64,000 nucleotides of DNA, from contig CAWFYV010000002.1 in assembly GCA_963820185.1 (NCBI GenBank), positions 434,001 through 498,000 on the forward strand, given 5' to 3'. Positions 50,612 through 59,482 of the stretch are shown in pieces. The translations under genes were made by a program, and so were the position numbers. The DNA is from Aquilonibacter sp963820185 (GTDB lineage: Bacteria > Vulcanimicrobiota > Vulcanimicrobiia > Vulcanimicrobiales > Vulcanimicrobiaceae). The notes beneath the pieces are model-generated. The model had not been told where the DNA came from, did not search any database, and saw only the letters and a list, made by a program, of their open reading frames with translations. Position 1 is the stretch's first letter. Each line of letters begins with the position of its first letter.

Positions 50612-51108
50612 TCGACGGCGGGGCGCCGGGCTTTGGTGAACTCGTACAAAAACTGCGCGTTCGCCCAAACGTTCGGATTGCGATTCGACGCGCGCATGAG
50701 CGTCACGACGTCGCCTAGCCGCTCCCAGCTCTCCAAGATGAGCTCGGCGCCGAAATCGAGGAGCGTCGACGAAAGCAACAGCCGGTTGCGAACGTAAATC
50801 CCCATCTCCTCCAGGCGGGCGAGTACGATGATTTCCGGATGACGCTGTTCGGACAAATCCCACCCGCGGACCGAGGTCAGCTCGGCCCGATACTGCGGAT
50901 CCTCCATGCGTTTTGGCAAGTCGTTGACCACGTACATCAGCGCTGCAAAGAACGACGGATCCAACATTCGGTCGATCATCGTCCGAGTCGCCTCGAACTG
51001 TCCCGAGCGTCGCATCTCCAACAGTTGATAGAGCCCGATGCCGCCGGCGACGAGCAGTAACGCCGCCTGAAAAACGCTCGTAACCGCCGTCAGCGCATCC
51101 CAACTCAC
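50581..51108 (-). CDS. Membrane-anchored hypothetical protein (DUF4760-like)
   Basis: A 175-residue protein with one N-terminal transmembrane helix (SVFQAALLLVAGGIGLYQLL), then a helical cytoplasmic domain (EATRTMIDRMLDPSFFAALM, HPEIIVLARLEEMGIYVRNR). The layout resembles DUF4760 proteins, often with no known function. It faces the udg gene convergently. The overlap of 31 bp with the uninterrupted udg frame disappears if the udg frameshift is corrected, which supports the correction. Confidence 0.65.
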   Translation of the reverse strand: MSWDALTAVTSVFQAALLLVAGGIGLYQLLEMRRSGQFEATRTMIDRMLDPSFFAALMYVVNDLPKRMEDPQYRAELTSVRGWDLSEQRHPEIIVLARLEEMGIYVRNRLLLSSTLLDFGAELILESWERLGDVVTLMRASNRNPNVWANAQFLYEFTKARRPAVDQRIAAQAGK

Positions 51109-51139
51109 CTTAGCGCGGATGCTCCATTTTAGCAGCTCG

Positions 51140-51499
51140 CTACTTCGGCATAACTGGACGGCCGCAAAGGTCGGTGAGCTGCGTTAAACCGTCTTTGATT
51201 TGGCGCACTTCGGTGCGCGCATCGGGTTTGGGATCGCCGAAAGCTTTGCGTGCATCTTGAAACGCCTGCACGCGCGCATCTTCACTTGGCGCACGGATCA
51301 CCACGATCGAAGCCGGCGTGCCGTCAACGTTCGCTTGCACGACGAGGTCGGCCCCGTCCAGCGAAAATTCGCGCACTTCACACGAACGCAACGCGTCGGG
51401 GGAGCTTGCCGGTGACGGAGATGCATCGCTATCGGCGTGGCTGCCGGCGCAGCCGGCGAATGCCAGGAGCGCTACTGGAACGAGAGCGTTCGCCCGCAC
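51140..51499 (-). CDS. Small putative lipoprotein
   Basis: A 119-residue protein with a signal peptide and candidate lipobox (ALLAFAGC), then a Ser/Pro-rich linker and a compact domain (LRSCEVREFSLDGADLVVQA, LTDLCGRPVMP) with two further cysteines that could pair. Family not recognised. It overlaps the upstream gene by 28 bp. Codon use looks like that of neighbours. Confidence 0.6.
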   Translation of the reverse strand: MRANALVPVALLAFAGCAGSHADSDASPSPASSPDALRSCEVREFSLDGADLVVQANVDGTPASIVVIRAPSEDARVQAFQDARKAFGDPKPDARTEVRQIKDGLTQLTDLCGRPVMPK

Positions 51500-51846
51500 G
51501 AATCGACCGCTTTATCAGGTACCATCATTCCGCCGCTTGAGCCTGGTTTGAACGACACGATTCGTAGCGGCGGCGCGTTGGTCCCCTCCGGACCGTAGAC
51601 CTTCTCGAGATCCTTTTCCATGTCGTTGACTTCTTCCGGATTTTCTCTCGCGTCAACGATTTCGAAGCGTTGCACCGCGCCGTTTTTGGCCCACAGAATG
51701 CGGATCTGTATACCTTGATCGTTTTTGTAGAGGTGTTCGCCGCAGGATGGCCCCGCCGTCGCCGCGCGCGCGGGCGGCGCGAGGAGACCGACCAGCCCGA
51801 GCAGTGCGCAGGCGGTCACCACGCCGGTGACAAGTCGAAGCTTCAC
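51472..51846 (-). CDS. Small exported hypothetical protein
   Basis: A 124-residue protein. GTG 51846 is preferred because the signal peptide (LVTGVVTACALLGLVGLLAP) begins there; the in-frame ATG at 51885 would add 13 residues inside aspS. The mature part has Cys residues in GPSCGEHLY and DSCGRTL and an acidic helix (ENPEEVNDMEKDLEKVYG). Family unknown. It is the first gene after aspS and may be the distal end of the LPS/aspS operon. Confidence 0.58.
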   Translation of the reverse strand: MKLRLVTGVVTACALLGLVGLLAPPARAATAGPSCGEHLYKNDQGIQIRILWAKNGAVQRFEIVDARENPEEVNDMEKDLEKVYGPEGTNAPPLRIVSFKPGSSGGMMVPDKAVDSCGRTLSFQ

Positions 51847-51853
51847 GGTTGAA

Positions 51854-53626
51854 TTATTGGCCGCTTGGCTGTTGGGGGGCTTCACTGCGTAGGTAAAGTT
51901 CTCGCAACAGTGCCTCCGGGACGGGGGTTGGCGCGTCCATCATCACGTCGCGGGCGACCTGGTTCTTTGGAAATGCGATCACCTCCCGGAGGTCCTCCTC
52001 GTGGCACGCGAGCATCACAATCCGATCGATCCCTAGCGCCATCCCACCGTGCGGGGGTGCCCCATACTCCAGCGCCCGCACGAAAAACCCGAAGCGGTCC
52101 TCGATCTGCTGCGCGGTCATACCCAGCATCTCGAAGATCTTCCGCTGCAGCTCGGGCTTGTGGATACGGATCGACCCCGAGCCGAGCTCCCAACCGTTGA
52201 GCACCATGTCGTAGTGCTGCGCGCGCATCTTCCGCGGGTCGGTGTCGATGTATTGCCACTGGTCCTCGCCCGGCGCGGTGAACGGGTGATGCGACGGCAC
52301 CGCCTTGCCCGTCTCCTCGTCGATCTCCAGATATGGAAAATCGAGCACCCAGCAAAACGCATACGTGTTGGGGTCGCGTAGCCCGCAGCGCTCGCCGACG
52401 ACGTTGCGCATCTTACCCGCTGCGGCAAGCGCGAGTGCACGCGCGTCGGCAAAGAGCAGGATCGCATCACCGGTTTCGCTGCTCGTTGCCGCGCGCAGCT
52501 TCGCAATATGTTCGTCGGAGACGAACTTCTGCGCCGACGACTTTGTGCCGTCCGCGCCTAGCGCGATCCACACCATGCCTTTGGCGCCGAAGGCCTTGGC
52601 GTCTTCCGTGAGCGCGTCGAAGTCACGGCGCGAAAGCGTTGCTCCGCCCGGATAGCGCAACGCGACGATCGCGCCGCCGCTTTCGATCACCGACTTGAAC
52701 ACCACGAAGTCGGTACCGGCGAAGACATCATTGACTTGCTGTAATTCCAGTCCGAAGCGCAAATCCGGCTTGTCGACACCATAGCGCGCAATCGCCTCGG
52801 CGTGTTTGAAACGCGGAAACGGCTCCAGGTCCACGTCGAGGCAGCGCTTCCATACGTAGCGCATGCACGACTCCATCGTCTCGAGTACGTCCTCTTGCGT
52901 GATGAACGACATCTCGACGTCAACCTGCGTGAATTCCGGCTGACGGTCGGCACGTTGATCTTCGTCGCGCATACAGCGCGCGATTTGCATGTACTTCCCG
53001 AACCCAGCGATCATCGTGATCTGTTTGAGGAGCTGTGGCGATTGGGGAAGCGCGTAGAACGTGCCCGGATAAAGGCGCGACGGTACGAGGTAGTCGCGCG
53101 CGCCCTCCGGTGTGCTCTTAATCAGCATCGGCGTCTCGATCTCGATGAACTCGCGCTCGTCAAAGAAGTCGCGCATTGCCTTGACGATCTTGTGCCGCAA
53201 ACGGATGTTGCGTTGCATGCGCGGGCGGCGCAAATCGAGATAGCGGTATTCGAGCCGCAATTGCTCGTCGACGTTGCCGTCGAGATTGACTTGGAACGGC
53301 GGCACTTGCGAACGATTGAGCACTTCCAATGCGTCGACACCGACCTCGACCGTGCCGGTGGCAAGTTGATCGTTCTCGGTGCCCGCTGGGCGCGCGCGGA
53401 CCGCGCCACCCACGCGCAGCACGTCCTCGTTGCGCAAATGTTCGGCTTCTTTGAAACTCGGATGCTGTGGATCGAAGACGACTTGGGTAATACCCTCGCG
53501 GTCGCGCAGGTCGACGAAGATCAAGCCGCCGTGATCACGACGGCGATTGATCCACCCGTTCAACTCGACGCGCTCGCCCACATTGCTCGCGCGCAATGCG
53601 CCGCACGAAAATCGTTTAACCAACAC
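51854..53626 (-). CDS. aspS: Aspartyl-tRNA synthetase
   Basis: A 590-residue bacterial-type AspRS. The N-terminal OB-fold is VELNGWINRRRDHGGLIFVD. The class II core includes FIEIETPMLIKSTPEGARDY, FYALPQSPQLLKQ and CMRDEDQRADRQPEFTQVDV. Motif 3 is PPHGGMALGIDRIVML. A GAD insertion domain lies between. Absence of asparagine-tRNA amidotransferase genes here leaves discriminating or non-discriminating status open. The start overlaps the upstream glycosyltransferase gene by 11 bp. Confidence 0.97.
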   Translation of the reverse strand: MLVKRFSCGALRASNVGERVELNGWINRRRDHGGLIFVDLRDREGITQVVFDPQHPSFKEAEHLRNEDVLRVGGAVRARPAGTENDQLATGTVEVGVDALEVLNRSQVPPFQVNLDGNVDEQLRLEYRYLDLRRPRMQRNIRLRHKIVKAMRDFFDEREFIEIETPMLIKSTPEGARDYLVPSRLYPGTFYALPQSPQLLKQITMIAGFGKYMQIARCMRDEDQRADRQPEFTQVDVEMSFITQEDVLETMESCMRYVWKRCLDVDLEPFPRFKHAEAIARYGVDKPDLRFGLELQQVNDVFAGTDFVVFKSVIESGGAIVALRYPGGATLSRRDFDALTEDAKAFGAKGMVWIALGADGTKSSAQKFVSDEHIAKLRAATSSETGDAILLFADARALALAAAGKMRNVVGERCGLRDPNTYAFCWVLDFPYLEIDEETGKAVPSHHPFTAPGEDQWQYIDTDPRKMRAQHYDMVLNGWELGSGSIRIHKPELQRKIFEMLGMTAQQIEDRFGFFVRALEYGAPPHGGMALGIDRIVMLACHEEDLREVIAFPKNQVARDVMMDAPTPVPEALLRELYLRSEAPQQPSGQ

Positions 53627-54518
53627 GCTGATCCTTCAAAGCGTCCTTGACGCCGGAGACATAGTAATATTGTTGCACGAGATCTCGCGCGAATTTCGAA
53701 TGCGTCGAGCGCGAATCGAAGAACGCAAGCAATCCCGGAACGCGCTCGAGCACGCTGTGCAGTCCGAGCGACACCGGCGTCATGCCCAGATTCAACTGTA
53801 CCGCAAAGTCAGGATGCTTGCGATAAAAACGCACGGTCGAACGTCCGGCCAGACGCATCTTCTCCTTCTGATCGTCGTGCGGCACGTCTTGACAGTGATA
53901 GTTGATCGCGTGCGGCTCGTAGAGAATCCGCACACCGGCACGTTCGAGCCGATACCCGAGCTCCAAATCCTCGTGGCCATAGCCGGTGAAGGTCTCGTCG
54001 AAACAGCCCACGCGCAACAGGTCCGCGCGCCGCACCGATGCGTTCCCGGTCAGAAAATACAGCCACGGCAAGCGTTTACGCCTCGGGTTGTGTAAAAACC
54101 CGCGCGCCTCGGGATGGTCGCGCTTGTACGCGTAGTCATCGAAGTCTTTGACCTGCACTTCCAAGCCGACGACCGCAACGTTGTGCGCGCCACGATGATG
54201 GCGCAGATGCTGCGCGAGCAGATCTGGTGAGGCGAAAATATCCGAGTCGTTGAAAAGGACGACCTCACCCTGCGCGGCCGCGATACCCGCATTACGCGCA
54301 GCCGCCCGTCCGCTGTAGGCTCCCGGCAGATAGCGCACGTTCGTATGCTCGGTCTGCACGCGCGCGAGGAATTCCGCCGTACCGTCGGTGGAATTCGAAT
54401 CGCAGACGAGCACTTCGAACTCGCTGCGCGCGAGGTTCTGCGCGAGCAACGTCGGGAGTACGTATTCGAGCGTCTCCAACCGGTTATAGGTCGGAACCAC
54501 GACGGAAATCTCAGGCAT
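53616..54518 (-). CDS. Glycosyltransferase family 2
   Basis: A 300-residue GT-A enzyme. Nucleotide-sugar site ISVVVPTYNRLETLEYVLPT, DxD-equivalent EVVLFNDSDIFASPDLLAQH, and the acceptor-side GCFDETFTGYGHEDLELGYR (ED motif). A C-terminal helical region follows. No membrane helices, so it acts at the cytoplasmic face. It overlaps aspS downstream and the GT9 gene upstream. It is one of three related GT2 genes alternating with GT9 genes; all share the FDE.F..YG.ED.ELG.RL pattern. Confidence 0.9.
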   Translation of the reverse strand: MPEISVVVPTYNRLETLEYVLPTLLAQNLARSEFEVLVCDSNSTDGTAEFLARVQTEHTNVRYLPGAYSGRAAARNAGIAAAQGEVVLFNDSDIFASPDLLAQHLRHHRGAHNVAVVGLEVQVKDFDDYAYKRDHPEARGFLHNPRRKRLPWLYFLTGNASVRRADLLRVGCFDETFTGYGHEDLELGYRLERAGVRILYEPHAINYHCQDVPHDDQKEKMRLAGRSTVRFYRKHPDFAVQLNLGMTPVSLGLHSVLERVPGLLAFFDSRSTHSKFARDLVQQYYYVSGVKDALKDQRVG

Positions 54519-55488
54519 CGATCAATTCACGAACACCGGTGACGATCTGCGCGCGGAAGGCTTCGAGCGACGCGTCGTCATCGGAACCCGGCTTGCGAAC
54601 CAGCACGCTCGGGACGCCGTAAGGCGCCCATTCTTGCGAGTTGAGCCGGAAGTAGCGATGTTCGAAAGCAACCAGCGTGGGCCTGCGCACCGCGCTTGCG
54701 ACATGGGTCGCACCGGTGTCGACGGTTACCACGCAGCGCGCGCGCTCAAAGAGCGCGACCCAATGGTGGAACGGGAGTTCGCGCGCGACAACGTGGCCTT
54801 GTGCCTCGAACGCATCCGCGCGATCATCGGCTTCTGCGGCGATACTGATCACGAGTGGCGCCCCCAGCGCGCGCAACTCCTGGGCGAGGCGCAACGTGCT
54901 CTCGAGCGTGCTGCCTCCCGTGAACCAGCGCTGCCCCACGTGCATCACGATCGGGTCGGCCGGGAACTGCGCGATCGCCGCGCGGTCCGCATCGACAACG
55001 TCAAGCCGAAGTGCCGTCTGGCGCGCGTACGCGCCGCCAAGCGCGACGAGCTCGAGCAATTGCTCGACTTCGTGCGGAACGATCCGCGCCGGATCGCGCT
55101 CGCACAGATCGGGATCAGCCGGGCTGATCATCACGCGATTGAGCGACAGCCGTGCGGTCATGCGGGCAAGCCAGCGGCGTACGTAGGTGTAGCCGATCCG
55201 CACGCGGGCGCGCGTCGCACCCACCAAACGGATATCGGTCGAGCGCGGCGCAAGCGCGATTGCAAGATCGTAGCCGCGAAACTGCGCGCCGAACGCTTCG
55301 CCCCGAACCTCGCGCGGCAAATCGACCAACTCGTCGATGTCCGTGTTGCGGTCCATCACCACGCGGTTGTACGGACTCGTGATCATCGTGACGTGCGCGT
55401 CCGGAAAAGACGCGCGCACCGTCGCGATCGCCGGCGTCGAGAGGATCAGATCCCCGATCCGATCGGTTCGACTTAAGAGGATCTTCAA
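54511..55488 (-). CDS. Glycosyltransferase family 9 (heptosyltransferase-like)
   Basis: A 325-residue GT-B enzyme of the ADP-heptose:LPS heptosyltransferase family. N-terminus ILLSRTDRIGDLILSTPAIA and IALAPRSTDIRLVGATRARV are typical. The C-terminal donor site is CVVTVDTGATHVASAVRRPT. It overlaps both neighbours by 4-8 bp. With gmhA/hldA/hldC in the same operon it probably adds heptose to an LPS core. Confidence 0.9.
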   Translation of the reverse strand: MKILLSRTDRIGDLILSTPAIATVRASFPDAHVTMITSPYNRVVMDRNTDIDELVDLPREVRGEAFGAQFRGYDLAIALAPRSTDIRLVGATRARVRIGYTYVRRWLARMTARLSLNRVMISPADPDLCERDPARIVPHEVEQLLELVALGGAYARQTALRLDVVDADRAAIAQFPADPIVMHVGQRWFTGGSTLESTLRLAQELRALGAPLVISIAAEADDRADAFEAQGHVVARELPFHHWVALFERARCVVTVDTGATHVASAVRRPTLVAFEHRYFRLNSQEWAPYGVPSVLVRKPGSDDDASLEAFRAQIVTGVRELIDA

Positions 55489-56396
55489 GACGGGCTCCGC
55501 CGAAGCGTTCTCTCCAACTCCTCGAAGTAGGCGATGTTCGCGAGCGCGCGAGCCGCACCAAGTTCGCGGTTCGAGAGCGCGCGATCGCTCGAGAGGTCGC
55601 CGACACGTGCGCGCAACGCACCTTCGTTGCCCGCACCGCCACGCAACCGGCCCAACATGCGCTGCACGGGATTATTGCCGGTCGCAAGGTATGTACGCCA
55701 ATGCGGATGGATCGCGGCGAGTTGCACCGCAGTTCGCGCCTGTGCGCGCGCTTGCGCGATCATCTTTTCGACATTTCCGCTGCGCGGTCGCGGTTTGTAG
55801 TGATAGACGAGCGCCTTCGGATTGAAGACGGCCCGCACGCCTCCCTGGCGCAGGCGCAAACCGACGTCGATGTCTTCCCAGCCATACTCCGAGAACGACT
55901 CATTGAAGCCGCCGATCGCGCGGATCGTAGCCAGCGGCACCGAGACGTTGGTCGTCCAGAAGAAGTTGCCGCTGTAGTCCTTGATGCTCCAGATCGGGAC
56001 CGGAAGTACGTCGAAGTTCTCAACGTTGATCGCGCCGCCGCGCACGATTGCCTTTGGTGTGCGCGCGTCGGACCGCAAATGCTCTTCGACAAAATTCGGC
56101 AGTGGCAGCACGTCGTCGTCAATGAAGATGATGCGCTCGCCGGTCGCGCGCGCGATGCCGACGTTACGGCCCTTGGCAAGGCCGCTGTTGACCTGATTGA
56201 TTACTTCGAAGCGGCAGGTCGCGCGTGTCGCCGCGCGCGCGATTATCGCAGGCGTTGCATCGGTCGAACCGTCGTTGACAAGTACAACTTCGTAGTCGCC
56301 GGGATCGACCGTCTGTTCGAAGCAGGCGTCGAGCACGCGTTCGAGCAGCGGCGCGCGGTTATAGGTGCACAGTTGTATGGTCGCTCGCACGAGCAC
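55485..56396 (-). CDS. Glycosyltransferase family 2
   Basis: A 303-residue GT-A enzyme. Motifs are IQLCTYNRAPLLERVLDACF, GERIIFIDDDVLPLPNFVEE (DxD) and GGFNESFSEYGWEDIDVGLR. A GGAGG lies 5 bp before an internal GTG at 56390, so the real start may be there rather than at the GTG at 56396. The 5' end overlaps the upstream GT9 gene by about 38 bp. Confidence 0.9.
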   Translation of the reverse strand: MLVRATIQLCTYNRAPLLERVLDACFEQTVDPGDYEVVLVNDGSTDATPAIIARAATRATCRFEVINQVNSGLAKGRNVGIARATGERIIFIDDDVLPLPNFVEEHLRSDARTPKAIVRGGAINVENFDVLPVPIWSIKDYSGNFFWTTNVSVPLATIRAIGGFNESFSEYGWEDIDVGLRLRQGGVRAVFNPKALVYHYKPRPRSGNVEKMIAQARAQARTAVQLAAIHPHWRTYLATGNNPVQRMLGRLRGGAGNEGALRARVGDLSSDRALSNRELGAARALANIAYFEELERTLRRSPS

Positions 56397-57384
56397 CTCC
56401 GATCAGCGGCGCCGCTGCGGCGAGGATGCGCTCGACGTCGAGGTTGGCGATGCAGGCGTAGTCTCGGCAATGTTCTTTCGTGTCGCCGCGATGACACGGG
56501 AAACTCGCGCGCACGACCGCCGTCCGTTCGCCAAGCGGCCCCCAGCGTTCGGGAAAATCGCTCTGAAAGGGAAAGATGCCGAGCGTCGGCGCGCCGACCG
56601 CCGCTGCAATATGCATCGTGCCGGTCGTGATGCCGACGAAGCCGCGGGCCCGCTGCGCAAGCGCGCCGAACCCACCAATACTCAATTTCCCGGCTATATT
56701 CACGATTCCGTCACCCTGAGCTTGTCGAAGGATGGCAGCATTTATAGCGGAGTCGCCTGGAGCGCCGCTGAGAAGCACGGTCGCACTAAACCGTTCCGCG
56801 AGAGCACGCGCGAGCGCGGCCCAACCTTGCGTCGGCCAGATACCGCGTTGCGACGCGATCGCATTGGTTGGATGGAGGATGACGAAGTCGTCGTACGCGA
56901 GCGATTCTGCCTCTCGTTCGTCTTCAACTGTGGGCACGAATTTCGGTCGCACGTCTTTTGTATCGCAGCCGAGGGCGCGGGCGTAATCGAGTAAGATGTC
57001 GACCCACGGCGAGGTGACGTCGCCGCGCTCGCTGCGCACGACAACACGGTTAGTAAAGGCGCTGGAATATAACCGGCGCGCTTGTCCCACGCGCACGGGG
57101 ATCTTTGCGAGCTTGGGAACCCGCGCCGTGCGTGCAGTGGCCCACGTCACCACGCACACATCGTAGTTTCGCTCGCCGAGCGATGCCGCTAGCGTATCTA
57201 CATCGCCGCCATCATCAACGAACACGCCGTCGAGATCGGGGACGCGCTCGAGCGTGCTGCGGTGGCCCGGCAACGTAAGCGCGTCGACGGTGTCGTACTT
57301 TGTGCGCAGCGCGCGACCGACGACCGACGCGACCAGCGAGTCGCCGATGCCACCCCCCGCACAATAGAGCAACGCGCGCGTCAT
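56359..57384 (-). CDS. Glycosyltransferase family 9 (heptosyltransferase-like)
   Basis: A 341-residue GT-B protein. N-terminus LLYCAGGGIGDSLVASVVGR; donor site region FVGITTGTMHIAAAVGAPTL and GIFPFQSDFPERWGPLG. The C-terminus has a cysteine cluster (CHRGDTKEHCRDYACI) that may bind metal. A short repeat-like stretch encoding LRQAQGDG interrupts the region between SGAPGDSAINAAI and IVNIAGKLSIGG. It is in frame, so the protein is probably still functional. Confidence 0.88.
   Translation of the reverse strand: MTRALLYCAGGGIGDSLVASVVGRALRTKYDTVDALTLPGHRSTLERVPDLDGVFVDDGGDVDTLAASLGERNYDVCVVTWATARTARVPKLAKIPVRVGQARRLYSSAFTNRVVVRSERGDVTSPWVDILLDYARALGCDTKDVRPKFVPTVEDEREAESLAYDDFVILHPTNAIASQRGIWPTQGWAALARALAERFSATVLLSGAPGDSAINAAILRQAQGDGIVNIAGKLSIGGFGALAQRARGFVGITTGTMHIAAAVGAPTLGIFPFQSDFPERWGPLGERTAVVRASFPCHRGDTKEHCRDYACIANLDVERILAAAAPLIGGARASDHTTVHL
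56709..56732. repeat. Short dispersed-repeat-like element inside a GT9 gene
   Basis: The plus-strand string GTCACCCTGAGCTTGTCGAA, followed by GGATGG, matches from memory a very common intergenic repeat of environmental bacterial genomes (reverse form CTTCGACAAGCTCAGGGTGA). Here it lies in frame in coding sequence and adds LRQAQGDG to the protein. Only one copy was noticed in this window. Identification is by recollection and needs a genome-wide search. Confidence 0.5.
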
Positions 57385-58265
57385 GTTCCGGCGGGTTCGT
57401 CGAGCACACGCACCAGTTCGCGCGAATACATGCCATCGAGAAATTGGGTACGGGCGAGCGCACGTAGAAAGCTCGGCGCCGTCTCACTCGTCGCGATACC
57501 CGCGTAGATCGCAAGTAGCGAATCGGGCAGCAAATACCGTGCACGCAACAAGTTCGCCGGGTATGCGCCGACCGCCATTCTTGTACGCGAGGAGTCTTGC
57601 TTGTCGAGGAAGTGCCGCGCCATCCGTGCTCGCTCCAACGCCTTGCGCGTCTCGACTTCGAGCGTATTATCCGTGGGAGCCTTGATGTGCCACAGATACG
57701 CGTCCCAGGCGAAGCGCCAACGCACGCCGGCTTCGCGCAAGCGCACGCCGAGCTCCGTGTCCTCCCAACCGTAGAGATGGAACCTTTCGTCGAACCCGCC
57801 GACCGCATCGATTGCGTGCCTCGGCAACGAAACGTTACAGGTGCACAAGAACGCGCGAGAATAGTTCGCCATCGCGGGCTTCGGACGCTCGTCATACGAT
57901 GGGACGTTGATGATCGGACCGTTGACGATTAGGTTGCTGGTAACATGCGCGGCTTCGTGCGCGGCAAGAAATCCGGGTGGCAGTTGCACGTCGTCGTCGA
58001 TGAAGAGTACAAGGTAGCCGCTCGCGACGGCGACGCCGCGGTTGCGTGCCTTTCCGCGATTGGGCTCGGCTTCGTGAACGTACTGGACCGGATAGGTTCC
58101 GCGCGCCGCTTGCCCTTCAACAACAGCCCTCGTCTCGTCGCGCGAGCCGTTGTCGACAACGATCAGTTCGAATGAGGGCGCACCAATCTGCTCTTCGAGC
58201 GATGCGCATGCTCGCACGAGATACGAAGCCCGATCCTTCGTTGCAATGATTACTGAGATGCGCAT
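57381..58265 (-). CDS. Glycosyltransferase family 2
   Basis: A 294-residue GT-A enzyme. Motifs are ISVIIATKDRASYLVRACAS, GYLVLFIDDDVQLPPGFLAA (DxD) and GGFDERFHLYGWEDTELGVR. It resembles the other two GT2 proteins of the cluster in length and order of motifs. Its stop overlaps the GT9 start by 4 bp and its start overlaps the LpxB-like gene by 16 bp. Confidence 0.9.
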   Translation of the reverse strand: MRISVIIATKDRASYLVRACASLEEQIGAPSFELIVVDNGSRDETRAVVEGQAARGTYPVQYVHEAEPNRGKARNRGVAVASGYLVLFIDDDVQLPPGFLAAHEAAHVTSNLIVNGPIINVPSYDERPKPAMANYSRAFLCTCNVSLPRHAIDAVGGFDERFHLYGWEDTELGVRLREAGVRWRFAWDAYLWHIKAPTDNTLEVETRKALERARMARHFLDKQDSSRTRMAVGAYPANLLRARYLLPDSLLAIYAGIATSETAPSFLRALARTQFLDGMYSRELVRVLDEPAGT

Positions 58266-59470
58266 AATTCGATGAGCGATTCGGCCATGCGGTCCGCCGC
58301 CCCCACGTGATCGGCATAGAGCGCGGCCAAGCGCTCGCGACTGCGCGCGAGCCAGTCAGCATCGTCGAGCCGTTCCAGCGCCACGCGTCCGACCCGCCCG
58401 GGGGTCACCGTCCCGCGCAGTTCGCAAACCAGTGACTCACCGGCGTCCATGTTGGGTTGCGTGGAAAACTTAAATCGGTTATTCACCGCGACCGCAGCGG
58501 CTCGCTTGAGCGGCACACCGACCAGCGGAATGCGATCGAGATAGGTCAGCGGTCCGTTGAACGTGATCATCTCCGGTGCATTGAGCGGCGTGATCGTGAT
58601 CGTCGGCACGCCGAGCACCGCAAGTTCGATCGTCTTGGTTCCTGGGATAGTAACGGCGAGGCGCGCGCGCAGCGCCGCGGCGAGCGCATTGTGCAGGATC
58701 GGAAAGCGCATCGTGCCATCGTCGCTCGATAAGAATGCGCGGCCATCCTCTTCGACGAGGCGCCCGCGCTGCGCCCAAATGCGCGGATGACCACCGCCCT
58801 CAATCGCCTTGCGCACGTCGGCAAGCGGCGTGAACGGTGAAAGGCCAAAGGCAATCGGCACCTCCGGCCGCTCGCGCCGGATGCGCATCGCCATCGTGAA
58901 GAAGAACGGAATCAGATTGTCGACTTCGTAGTCTCGCGAGCCCGGCATCACCAGGATGCCGCCGTCCGGTGCTCCCGGTTCTAACGTTTGCTGCGCTTCG
59001 AGCAGCGCACCGTCGATTGCGAGATTGCCGACGCGCACGATGCGGTCGTCGGGCGACCCCCACGCGCGAAGCTGCTCGACATTCTTCGCATCGACCGCGA
59101 AGAAACGCGCAAAGCGCTCGCGATACGCGCGCTTCGAGAACTTGTACGCCGAAGCTACGCCGCCTAAACGCGCGTGGATGCGCTGGGCGTGCATGAGATC
59201 GCCGCCCAGATACTGCACCACATCGACGCGATCCGGCAAGCCTGGTGCGTCGCGACCGAGCGCCACGCGCAGATAGGTCTTCGGGTCGTACACGTGCGCG
59301 CTCGGGAAAAGCCGGCGTGCAAGCGTGGCCTCGTACCCGGTTGCATAGTCGTCCGGAACGCAGAAGAGATGAACCTCGAGATCGGGATCGTGCTCGTAGA
59401 GCCGGCGCACCAGGGGACGGAACCAGCCCGCGACCTCTCCCGGACCGTTTGCGGTAAAAGCAATTCGCAT
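58250..59470 (-). CDS. LpxB/MurG-like GT-B glycosyltransferase of unknown specificity
   Basis: A 406-residue protein. The N-terminus MRIAFTANGPGEVAGWFRPL aligns with the AGExSGD-type start of lipid-A-disaccharide synthases but is not canonical. The fold continues with GGILVMPGSRDYEVDNLIPF and ALRARLAVTIPGTKTIELAV. ITPLNAPEMITFNGPLTYLD is also present. It may be a lipid-A-disaccharide-synthase-related enzyme or another lipid-linked glycosyltransferase. Canonical lpxA/C/D/K are not in this window. It lies 12 bp after hldC. Confidence 0.65.
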   Translation of the reverse strand: MRIAFTANGPGEVAGWFRPLVRRLYEHDPDLEVHLFCVPDDYATGYEATLARRLFPSAHVYDPKTYLRVALGRDAPGLPDRVDVVQYLGGDLMHAQRIHARLGGVASAYKFSKRAYRERFARFFAVDAKNVEQLRAWGSPDDRIVRVGNLAIDGALLEAQQTLEPGAPDGGILVMPGSRDYEVDNLIPFFFTMAMRIRRERPEVPIAFGLSPFTPLADVRKAIEGGGHPRIWAQRGRLVEEDGRAFLSSDDGTMRFPILHNALAAALRARLAVTIPGTKTIELAVLGVPTITITPLNAPEMITFNGPLTYLDRIPLVGVPLKRAAAVAVNNRFKFSTQPNMDAGESLVCELRGTVTPGRVGRVALERLDDADWLARSRERLAALYADHVGAADRMAESLIELCASQ

Positions 59471-59482
59471 GATGCGCCTGCG

